From Paludibaculum fermentans (lineage in GTDB: Bacteria; Acidobacteriota; Terriglobia; Bryobacterales; Bryobacteraceae), in NCBI RefSeq assembly GCF_015277775.1, contig NZ_CP063849.1, positions 8,075,501-8,139,500 of the forward strand: a DNA stretch of 64,000 nt, in the 5' to 3' direction. Below, one piece after another: positions 39,799-47,384 of the stretch. The notes under the pieces were generated by a model that saw only the letters and a list, made by a program, of their open reading frames with translations, made no database searches and had not been told where the DNA came from. How positions within the stretch are numbered: position 1 is the stretch's first letter; each line of letters begins with the position of its first letter. The position numbers and the translations under genes were made by a program.

Positions 39799-40668
39799 TC
39801 ACCCATGGCTCTTGTCCTTCGGAAGGGCAGGAGCCAGGTGGGCGGCGGTCTTCGCCGCTTCTTCGATCGCCCTCGCCAGCACGGACCGGATCTTCCCGTC
39901 TTCCAGCATCAGCAATCCCGCAATCGTACACCCCGCCGGAGTCGTCACATCGTCCCGCAAGGCCGCCGGATGCCGCCCCGTCACCTGGACCATGCGTGCG
40001 GCTCCCAGCATGGTTTGAGCCACCAAAGTGAGTGCCAGTTGGCGTGGCAATCCGACCCTAACCCCTGCATCCGCAAGGGCTTCCATGACCAGATAGAGAT
40101 AGGCCGGACCGCTGCCGCTCAGCGCCGTGATGGCATTGAAGTGGTTCTCGTCCACGGTGACGCAGCGCCCGACTGCCTCGAAAATCCGCTGTGCCCGGGC
40201 GAGATCGACGTCGGTGGAATGTGTGCCGCCGCATACAACGGTCATCCCCTCGCGAACGACGCACGGAGTGTTGGGCATCGCCCGTATCCACGGGTTCGCG
40301 GTGCCCAGCATGGCTTCCAGTTGAGGGGTGCCCACCCCCGCCATGATCGACACAAGAAGTGTTTCCGGCCTTACACCAGACTGGCGAATCTTGTCGAGCA
40401 CCTTGCCCGACTGCGCCGGCTTCACGCAGAGCAGCAGCAGGTCCGCCCCGGGGACGCGAGCCGAGTAGTCCATCTCCACAGGAATGCCCAATTCGGCCGA
40501 GACTTTGGCGCAACTGGCCTGTGTTTTCGCCGAGGCCCAGATGCGATCGCGTTCAATGACGCCGCTCTCGACCAAGCCCTGAATCAGGGTGCGGCCCATG
40601 ACTCCGGCGCCAATCACACCCAGTGTGCGGCCCTTGGCCACGATGCCCTTTTTGTAGTCCGTGCTCAT
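39799..40668 (-). CDS. proC: Pyrroline-5-carboxylate reductase
   Basis: 289 residues. N-terminal Rossmann domain with LGVIGAGVMGRTL, NADP-loop features and the VKPAQ turn (CVKPAQSGKVLD); C-terminal domain with the family signature in ALSGSGPAYLYLVMEAL and TTPAGCTIAGLLMLE. The enzyme reduces pyrroline-5-carboxylate to proline, the last step of proline synthesis. The length is ~20 residues above the usual 270. It stands alone, convergent with the receptor and divergent from lacI. Confidence 0.93.
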   Translation of the reverse strand: MSTDYKKGIVAKGRTLGVIGAGVMGRTLIQGLVESGVIERDRIWASAKTQASCAKVSAELGIPVEMDYSARVPGADLLLLCVKPAQSGKVLDKIRQSGVRPETLLVSIMAGVGTPQLEAMLGTANPWIRAMPNTPCVVREGMTVVCGGTHSTDVDLARAQRIFEAVGRCVTVDENHFNAITALSGSGPAYLYLVMEALADAGVRVGLPRQLALTLVAQTMLGAARMVQVTGRHPAALRDDVTTPAGCTIAGLLMLEDGKIRSVLARAIEEAAKTAAHLAPALPKDKSHG

Positions 40669-40732
40669 GCTGCCTCAACTTTAACTCAGCCGGTCATCCT
40701 CGACTCATTCACTTTATCGATATAGTTACTAC

Positions 40733-41752
40733 ATGGCGACGCGCATGAAGGACATTGCAGTGGACCTGGGCGTCTCGCTGATGACAGTTTCCAAGGCGCT
40801 GCGGAACCACAGCGATATCAGCGAGGAGACCCGGGCCCGGGTGCTGAAGCGTGCCCGGGAGCTCAACTACGAGCCCAATTGGATCGCCCGCAGCCTCGCT
40901 ACGCGGCGGACATACATGGTCGGAGTGGTGATCCCGGACCTGATGCACTCGTTCTTCGCCGAGGTGGCCAAGGGCATTGCGCGGCACCTCGATCCCCTGG
41001 GTTATCAGGTGGTCATTTCGAATACAGACGAGAACCCGGCTGCCGAGCGGCGGCAGGTGGATCTGCTCGTCGCGCGCCATATTGACGGCCTGATCATCGC
41101 CACCGCGCTGCCTAGCTGGAAGCTGAATGCTCACCCCGCCTTTGAGTCCAGGGCCACGCCCTACGTGTTGATCGATCGCCTGCCGGCGGGGCTGGAGGCC
41201 AACTATGTTGGGGTGCGCGATGAGGAGTTAGGCGAAATGGCAACGGCCCATCTGCTGGCCCAGGGGTGCCGGCGCGTGGCGCATTTGCGTGGGCCGGCCA
41301 CGGCCAACAGCGCGGGCCGGGTGCGCGGCTACAAACGCGCTTTGAGCAGGGCGGGCGTCGAGTTTCACCCAGAATATGTGGTGCAGGCAGGCGGCGGCGA
41401 CATGTCGGGCTTCACCGCAATGCAGCATCTGTTGTCGCTGCCGAGCCGGCCGGATGCGGTGTTTTGTTATAACGATCCCGTAGCGGCGGGGGCGATTCAG
41501 GCGGTGCTGGAATCGGGCTTGCAGGTGCCCGCGGATGTGGCGATTATCGGGGCGGGCAATGTCCACTATTCCGATCAACTCCGGGTGCCGTTGTCGACCA
41601 TCGACCAGAGCAGCGGGCTGCTGGGCGAGGAAGCCGCCGGCCTGCTGGTGCAGTGCATCGAAGCGAAAACACCCGCCAAACACAGCCACATCCTGATTCC
41701 GCCGCGGCTGATCGTGCGGGACTCCAGCCGCAGGGCCGCATTACGAACGTAA
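40733..41752 (+). CDS. LacI-family transcriptional regulator
   Basis: 339 residues. N-terminal helix-turn-helix and hinge (MKDIAVDLGVSLMTVSKAL, NYEPNWIARSLATRRT); periplasmic-binding-like core from ~60 with effector pocket region; the end is RRAALRT. LacI proteins sense sugars. The gene lies 84 bp before the fucokinase-type gene, so L-fucose or a downstream sugar nucleotide is the plausible effector. No clear ribosome site precedes ATG 40733; TATAGTT lies about ten bases upstream, so it may be made from a leaderless mRNA. Confidence 0.92.
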   Translation: MATRMKDIAVDLGVSLMTVSKALRNHSDISEETRARVLKRARELNYEPNWIARSLATRRTYMVGVVIPDLMHSFFAEVAKGIARHLDPLGYQVVISNTDENPAAERRQVDLLVARHIDGLIIATALPSWKLNAHPAFESRATPYVLIDRLPAGLEANYVGVRDEELGEMATAHLLAQGCRRVAHLRGPATANSAGRVRGYKRALSRAGVEFHPEYVVQAGGGDMSGFTAMQHLLSLPSRPDAVFCYNDPVAAGAIQAVLESGLQVPADVAIIGAGNVHYSDQLRVPLSTIDQSSGLLGEEAAGLLVQCIEAKTPAKHSHILIPPRLIVRDSSRRAALRT

Positions 41753-41772
41753 TACAGGTTCTTCGCTATAAT
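41740..41772 (+). promoter_or_regulatory. Inverted repeat and -10 box before the fkp-type gene
   Basis: ATTACG AA CGTAAT (41740-41753) is a perfect 6-bp inverted repeat that overlaps the lacI stop codon. TATAAT follows at 41767-41772, a perfect -10 box. The inverted repeat covers the -35 place, where a repressor would block RNA polymerase, so it may be the operator for the adjacent LacI-family protein. The most typical LacI-family operators have a central CG, which this lacks. Confidence 0.45.
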
Positions 41773-41836
41773 TGCGGGCTTGGTATGCGGCTATCCGCAA
41801 CAAACATGACGTTTGGCGAGGCCTTTTCATCCTTCC

Positions 41837-44800
41837 ATGCCAGTTACTGATTCGCCCCTCCACGATGAGACAAACCAGGTGGATGCGGCCGCGCAATCGG
41901 CCCGCTCGCGCTATGTGGCGCGGATCGCTTCCACCGCCGCCCAGGATCCCTGGTGGGACGCGGTGGTGGTCACCGCGGGCTCTGCCCGGCAGGCGGAAAA
42001 ATACTCAGAGGAGATCGTGCGGCGGCGCATGGAAGGCCGGCTCCCCGCCGGGGTGCTGTATCTCACTGCGCCCGATCTGGATGACAGCCGATTGGGGAGC
42101 GGCGGCGCCACATTGAATGCGCTGCGGATCCTGGCGGAAGCGACGCTGGTGCAGGAGCAGCCGTGGAAGGATTCGTTGGAATCGTGGTGGGGCCGGCGGC
42201 GGGTTCTGATCATCCAGGGCGGAGGCGACCCACGCCGGCTGCCGCAGTATGCGCTGTCGGGACGCCTGTTTGCGCCGCTGCCGGCGCATACGCCGTGGGG
42301 CGGACCGAGCACCGCGTTTGACGAAATCCTCGCTTCGTCGACGGCCTGGGCGGCACGAATTCGCAGCGGCCTGGTGGTGTGCGCGGGCGATGTGCTGATC
42401 GATCTCGACGACAGCGCGCTGTCGTGGGACCGGCCAGGGATCAGGGGCGCCGCAATCATTCAACCCGCGGAGCGGGCGGCTGAACATGGCGTCTATTCCA
42501 TTGACGAATCCGGGCGGGTGTACGCCTTCCTGAGCAAGCCGACGCGGGCGGAGATGGCGGCGGCCGGCGCACTTACGCCGGACGGACAAGCCGCGATCGA
42601 TACCGGCCTGCTGGCTTTCGACGCGGCGGCCTGCGCCCGGTTGAGCGAGTTGGCGGGCGTCCGGTACAGTTTCGGGCGCTGGCTGGCGGATCAGGGTATT
42701 CTCACGGCGATTGGCGGAGAGCGGCCGTTCATTGATCTGTACCAGCACGTGACCACGTCGCTGACGGGGCAGTGGGCTCCGGCAGCCAACGCTCCGGCCG
42801 CGTTGCGCCACCTGGCGCTCGCGTTGCAGGGTTTGCCATTTCACTGCTCGCTGGTGCCGGGGCGGCTGCAGCACATCGGTTCCGATGGCGCGCTGCAGGG
42901 GGTGGCGCTGCGGGATGCCGGGCTGGCGGGCGTTTACTCCGGGCAGCGGCGCACGGGTTCGATTGCTGCGTCGGGTGTCGAGTCGGCGGGTGTCGTGGTG
43001 GACAGTGTGTTCAGCGCCGGGTGCCGGCTGGATTCGGGCGCGATGGCGATCGAGTGCAACCTGGATGTGCCGGTGCGGGCTGCGCAGGGTGCGGTGTTGC
43101 GAGGGTTGACCGGGCTGAGTTCGGCGATCGAAATCCCTGAAGGCGTCATTGTCCACCAGATCCCGGTGACGCGTGCGGGCGGGGCTTCGTGCGTTGTCTT
43201 TCAGGTTTACGGCGTGGCCGATCATCCGGAGCGGCTGATCACGAATGGGTCGGCGACCTGGTTTGGGCGACCGATGGGGCAGGTGCTGGCGGACCTGGAG
43301 CTGGACACGGAGCTGGTGTGGGCTGATGTGCCCGTGGGGGCTCGGAGTTTGTGGAATGCGGGGCTGTTCGGCTGCTCGGACCTGGAGTCCGCCTGGACGT
43401 GCGCGCAGTGGCTGATGGGCCTGCATCCGCCGGGGTTCTCGGCTGTCGGGTGGAAGGCGATGGCGAAGCTGTCGCTCGAAGCCAGCGAGCAGCGGGCCGA
43501 TGCCGCCGCGCTGGCCGAGGCGCGGGTGGCGCGCATGCAGACGGGCTGGCGGCGCACGGCGATGGAGCTGGCGCGCGATGGTTCGGACATCCGGCCCATG
43601 CTGGCGCTATCGCCAGGGATTCCCGCTTTGGCCGCGACGGGCCGCGCGCTGTGTGCCGATGCGCTGTCGCTGGAAGACGGGAAACTGACCGAGGCGGCGA
43701 GCCGGCACTTCCAGGCGAGCCTGTTCCTGGGGCAGGCGGGCTTGGCGGAAGAGGCGGGGCAGGCGCATGCGGCGGCGTTCCGGTGCGTGCGGTCGGCCGT
43801 GGAAGCGGCGACTCCGGCGGGGGGCGTTCCGCTGTTGACCGATGTCGAGCCGCGGTATCGAGAGGTGCGGGTGGCGGCGCCGCCGCGGATCGATCTGGGC
43901 GGCGGCTGGTCAGACACGCCTCCGTTCTGCTTTGACTGGGGCGGGACTGTGCTGAACATGTCGCTGGCGCTGGACGGCAGGTATCCGATCCGCACGTCGG
44001 TGCGCGTGCTGGATGAGCCCGTGGTGCGGTGTTTTGCCGATGGGGCCCTCGTCGAGTACCAGAGCGTGGATGAGGTGCGGCAGCCGCCGGCTCCGGGGGA
44101 TCCGTTTTCGATTCCGCGTGTAGCGCTGCGGATGCTGGGGTGGAACGGGCTGGGTCTGGAGATTCGCACATCGGTTGATTTGCCGATGGGGTCGGGGTTG
44201 GGGACGAGCAGCATTCTCGCCGCGACCGTGCTGCGCGCGTTGGCCGAGTTGGCCGGGCACACACCCAGCGATGCGGAGTTGAGCGACCAGGTGATGACGC
44301 TGGAGCAGCGGATGACGACGGGTGGCGGCTGGCAGGACCAGGCCGGCGGGATTTTTCCCGGCGCAAAGCTGATCAGTACCGGGCCGGGGTTGCGGCAGAG
44401 GTTGCGGGTTCAGCCGGTGGGGTGGAGTGCTGAGCGGCAGCAGGAGTTTCAGCGGCGGTTTGTGCTGCATTATACGGGGATCCGCAGGATTGCGAAGGGG
44501 CTGCTCACGCAGGTGGTGGGCGGGTATCTGGCGCGAGAGGTGGCGGTGGTCCAGGTGCTGCACAGTATCAAGACGCTGGCCGTGGAGATGGCGTATGCGC
44601 TGCGGGAGGGCGAGTGGGGGTATCTGGGCGAGCTGATGCAACGGCACTGGCTGCTGAACCAGCAGTTGGATCCGCATACGACGAATGCTCCGATCAATCA
44701 GATGCTGGGTGAGTTGCAGCCGTATCTGGCGGGGGCGAAGCTGGCGGGGGCCGGCGGCGGAGGGTTCCTGATGCTGCTGGCGAAGGATGAAGAGGCGGCC

Positions 44801-44890
44801 GGGCAGGTGCGGGCGTTGCTGGGTGGGGTCGGCGGGCGGGTGTATGAGTATGAGATTGCGGAGGAAGGGTTGCGGGTGGAGAGGGGGTAG
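41837..44890 (+). CDS. fkp: Bifunctional L-fucokinase/GDP-fucose pyrophosphorylase (Fkp-type)
   Basis: 1017 residues from ATG 41837 (TTG 41813 is also possible). The N-terminal ~600 residues match fucose-1-phosphate guanylyltransferase (fucokinase-domain family PF07959), with LDDSRLGSGGATLNALRIL. The C-terminal ~350 form a GHMP kinase: DLGGGWSDTPP (686-696), PMGSGLGTSS (783-792) and the late GAGGGGFLMLL. The enzyme makes GDP-L-fucose from free fucose by salvage, for surface glycans. The pairing of both activities in one protein is known from Bacteroides. Controlled perhaps by the LacI protein upstream. Confidence 0.9.
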   Translation: MPVTDSPLHDETNQVDAAAQSARSRYVARIASTAAQDPWWDAVVVTAGSARQAEKYSEEIVRRRMEGRLPAGVLYLTAPDLDDSRLGSGGATLNALRILAEATLVQEQPWKDSLESWWGRRRVLIIQGGGDPRRLPQYALSGRLFAPLPAHTPWGGPSTAFDEILASSTAWAARIRSGLVVCAGDVLIDLDDSALSWDRPGIRGAAIIQPAERAAEHGVYSIDESGRVYAFLSKPTRAEMAAAGALTPDGQAAIDTGLLAFDAAACARLSELAGVRYSFGRWLADQGILTAIGGERPFIDLYQHVTTSLTGQWAPAANAPAALRHLALALQGLPFHCSLVPGRLQHIGSDGALQGVALRDAGLAGVYSGQRRTGSIAASGVESAGVVVDSVFSAGCRLDSGAMAIECNLDVPVRAAQGAVLRGLTGLSSAIEIPEGVIVHQIPVTRAGGASCVVFQVYGVADHPERLITNGSATWFGRPMGQVLADLELDTELVWADVPVGARSLWNAGLFGCSDLESAWTCAQWLMGLHPPGFSAVGWKAMAKLSLEASEQRADAAALAEARVARMQTGWRRTAMELARDGSDIRPMLALSPGIPALAATGRALCADALSLEDGKLTEAASRHFQASLFLGQAGLAEEAGQAHAAAFRCVRSAVEAATPAGGVPLLTDVEPRYREVRVAAPPRIDLGGGWSDTPPFCFDWGGTVLNMSLALDGRYPIRTSVRVLDEPVVRCFADGALVEYQSVDEVRQPPAPGDPFSIPRVALRMLGWNGLGLEIRTSVDLPMGSGLGTSSILAATVLRALAELAGHTPSDAELSDQVMTLEQRMTTGGGWQDQAGGIFPGAKLISTGPGLRQRLRVQPVGWSAERQQEFQRRFVLHYTGIRRIAKGLLTQVVGGYLAREVAVVQVLHSIKTLAVEMAYALREGEWGYLGELMQRHWLLNQQLDPHTTNAPINQMLGELQPYLAGAKLAGAGGGGFLMLLAKDEEAAGQVRALLGGVGGRVYEYEIAEEGLRVERG

Positions 44891-44994
44891 CGTGTCCGGG
44901 TTCGCCCGGCTCGCTTGGTGGTTGGGTGGGGCTCGCTGGAGGGATTCCGGGTTGGCGCTGGTAGTGCCTGGTGTTGGCGGGAGAGTTTTGGATG

Positions 44995-45030
44995 GTGCCC
45001 GCTCCCTTACGGTCGCGGCTCAATTCGCTG
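44995..45030 (+). repeat. Dispersed intergenic repeat, copy A
   Basis: GCTCCCTTACGGTCGCGGCT with flanks, in the 172-bp space between fkp and the phosphorylase-like gene. It shares the core CTTACG(G/T)TCGCGGCT with the copy inside the propeller kinase (28140-28180, minus strand) and with 47341-47370. Short, with no open frame. Confidence 0.7.
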
Positions 45031-45062
45031 TTGGCGGTTCGGTTCGGGGGTAGGCTGAGAAG

Positions 45063-45824
45063 ATGTTGCGACGCACTTTCACCGCGGGGTTGCCGGCTGC
45101 TGCTGCTGCTGCCCCGGCTGCTGCGGGGGGTGGGCTGAAGTTTGCCGTTTTGATTTCCGCTAACGCGGAGTGGGGGCCGGTGCGGCGCTTTTTTCCCCAG
45201 GCTCCGGTTGCGAAATCGCCTTTTGGCGAGTTCTTTTCCGCTAGGGTGGGGGCTCATGCTCCGCTGTTTGTGCATGGGGGGTGGGGGAAGATCGACGCGG
45301 CGGCGTCGGCGCAGTACGTCATCGATCGGTGGGCGCCCCGGTTGCTGCTGAATCTCGGGACTTGCGGCGGGATGCAGGGGGCCGTGGAACGGGATCAGAT
45401 CGTTCTGGCCGAGCGGACCGTGGTCTATGACATTGTCGAGCTGATGGGCGATGCCGAGGAGGCGATCTCGGATTACACGACCCGGATTGACCTGGGGTGG
45501 CTGGGCTCGAAGCACCCCGGTCCGGTGGTGCGGTCCACGCTCGTTTCCGCGGATCGGGATCTGGCCGTTGCCGATATTGCGCGGTTGCGGGCCAAGTATG
45601 GCGCGGTGGCGGCGGATTGGGAGTCCGGCGCGATTGCCCGGGTGGCCGCGCGGAATGGGCAGAAAGTGCTGATCTTGCGGGCAGTCAGCGATCTGGTGGG
45701 CTCCGGCGGCGGGGAAGCGTATGGGCAGCCGGGCTTCTTTGAGCGACGGTCGGAGGAGATTATGCAGGGGCTGCTGCGGTCGTTGCCGCTGTGGCTCGAC
45801 CATTGCGTTGGGCGGCTCAGTTAG
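45063..45824 (+). CDS. Exported nucleoside-phosphorylase/MTAN-superfamily protein
   Basis: 253 residues. Begins with a basic MLRRTF and an alanine run, possibly a weak export signal. The body has the PNP/MTAN fold: MLNLGT-like LLLNLGTCGGM, an active-site acidic/aromatic stretch AADWESGAIARVA near residue 180 (place of the VEMEGA-type motif), and LRAVSDLVG with the catalytic-type Asp. Such enzymes cleave N-glycosidic bonds of nucleosides such as methylthioadenosine or S-adenosylhomocysteine. The motif deviates (DWESGA), so substrate is open. 31 bp precede the serA start. Confidence 0.75.
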   Translation: MLRRTFTAGLPAAAAAAPAAAGGGLKFAVLISANAEWGPVRRFFPQAPVAKSPFGEFFSARVGAHAPLFVHGGWGKIDAAASAQYVIDRWAPRLLLNLGTCGGMQGAVERDQIVLAERTVVYDIVELMGDAEEAISDYTTRIDLGWLGSKHPGPVVRSTLVSADRDLAVADIARLRAKYGAVAADWESGAIARVAARNGQKVLILRAVSDLVGSGGGEAYGQPGFFERRSEEIMQGLLRSLPLWLDHCVGRLS

Positions 45825-45855
45825 CTCGCGGGCTATCATTAAAAATACCGCCCGC

Positions 45856-47094
45856 ATGAGCAAAACATCCCTGGACAAGAGCAGAATCAAGATCCTGTTG
45901 CTGGAGGGCCTGCACCCCAGCGCCGAGGCCGCCATCCGCGCCGATGGGTACTCGTGGATCGAATCGCACCCCAAGTCGCTTGCGCCGCAGGATCTGGCTG
46001 CGGCCATGAGTGACGCCTACTTCGTGGGCATCCGCTCGGCTACTCAGCTTACGCGCGAGGTGATCGAGCAGGCACCCCGCCTGACCGGCATCGGCTGCTT
46101 CTGTATCGGCACGAACCAGGTGGACCTGGAAGCCGCGCTGGAGCGTGGGATTCCGGTGTTCAACGCTCCGTTCTCGAATACGCGCAGCGTGGCGGAACTG
46201 GTGATGGCGGAGGTCGTGCTGCTGATGAGGGGCATTCCTTCGCGAAACGCGGCTGCGCATCGCGGGGAATGGATCAAGACGGCCACGGGCTCGAATGAAG
46301 TCCGCGGGAAGACGTTGGGCATCATCGGATACGGGCACATCGGGACGCAGGTGGGCCTGCTGGCCGAGGCGCTGGGCATGCGGGTGCTCTACTACGACAT
46401 CGAGACGAAGCTGGCTTTGGGGAATGCCCGGCCGGTGTCCACGCTTGAGATGTTGCTGCAGGCTTCCGATGTGGTGACACTGCATGTGCCGGAGACTCCG
46501 CAGACGATGGGGATGTTCGGGGCCGCGCAGATCGCGGCGATGAAGCCGGGCTCGAAGCTGATCAACAACGCGCGCGGGACGGTGGTGGATATCGATGCGC
46601 TTGTAGTGGCATTGCAAAGCGGCCATATCGGCGGGGCTGCGATCGATGTGTTTCCGGAAGAGCCGAAGACGGCGGGCGAAGAGTTCCGGTCGCCGCTGCG
46701 CGGCTTGGATAATGTGCTGCTGACGCCGCATGTGGGCGGGAGCACGGCGGAGGCCCAGGAGAACATTGGGATCGAAGTGGCGGAGAAGCTGATTAAGTAC
46801 AGCAACAACGGGTCGACGCTGAGCGCCGTGAATTTTCCGGAGGTTGCGCTGCCGGAGCATCCGGGGTTGCACCGGTTGCTGCATATTCACCGGAATCAGC
46901 CGGGCGTGCTGTCGGCAATCAATGCCGTGTTCTCGAAACAGGAGATCAATATCGCCGGCCAGTATCTGCAGACGAATCCTCGGATGGGGTACGTCGTGAT
47001 CGATGTGGAGTCGGATGAGAAGGCCGAGACGCTGCAGTTGAAGCAGCTGCTGGATGAGGTGCCGGGGACGATCCGGACTCGGGTGCTGTACTAG
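45856..47094 (+). CDS. serA: D-3-phosphoglycerate dehydrogenase
   Basis: 412 residues from ATG 45856, the length of E. coli SerA. Landmarks: N-terminal KILLLEGLHPSAE, NAD loop GYGHIGTQ (from 158), catalytic Arg in INNARGTVVD, Glu region, and HVGGSTAEAQENIG with the catalytic His; then a C-terminal ACT domain (LHIHRNQPGVLSAINAVF) that binds serine for feedback inhibition. It carries out the first committed step of serine synthesis. The ACT-bearing E. coli-like form distinguishes it from the long form. Confidence 0.95.
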   Translation: MSKTSLDKSRIKILLLEGLHPSAEAAIRADGYSWIESHPKSLAPQDLAAAMSDAYFVGIRSATQLTREVIEQAPRLTGIGCFCIGTNQVDLEAALERGIPVFNAPFSNTRSVAELVMAEVVLLMRGIPSRNAAAHRGEWIKTATGSNEVRGKTLGIIGYGHIGTQVGLLAEALGMRVLYYDIETKLALGNARPVSTLEMLLQASDVVTLHVPETPQTMGMFGAAQIAAMKPGSKLINNARGTVVDIDALVVALQSGHIGGAAIDVFPEEPKTAGEEFRSPLRGLDNVLLTPHVGGSTAEAQENIGIEVAEKLIKYSNNGSTLSAVNFPEVALPEHPGLHRLLHIHRNQPGVLSAINAVFSKQEINIAGQYLQTNPRMGYVVIDVESDEKAETLQLKQLLDEVPGTIRTRVLY

Positions 47095-47384
47095 GGCGGT
47101 GGGGATGAAGGGATGCGCTGGATGGCGGCGCGGCGTTGAAGAGGCGACGGCAAAGGGTTGCGATCCTGCCTGAGTGGAGGCTTTCGGGTGCTATCCGCTC
47201 ATCTAGATTCGCGGCTCTATTTGCGGGCTGAGTACGGGGTGGCGACCACTCCGTTGAAGACGCCCGCGTAGCCCGTCGCTGCGCTCCGGGACTGGGGTTG
47301 TGGGGGCGGCTTCGGGCGCGTGGGCGGCACGTGGGGCCATACTGGGACTCCCTTACGGTCGTGGTTCGTTGTGGGGGGCGCGGG
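47095..47384. other. Gene-free spacer with two dispersed-repeat copies
   Basis: 290 bp between convergent serA and the FtsX-type permease. No gene seen. Copy B, at 47190-47226 (TATCCGCTCATCTAGATTCG then CGGCTCTATTTGCGG), is ~90% like the copy inside the propeller kinase. Copy C, at 47345-47370, reads GGACTCCCTTACGGTCGTGG. The intervening part is G-rich and has GC-rich short inverted repeats (for example CCCGTCGCTGCGCTCCGGG near 47273). Confidence 0.7.
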
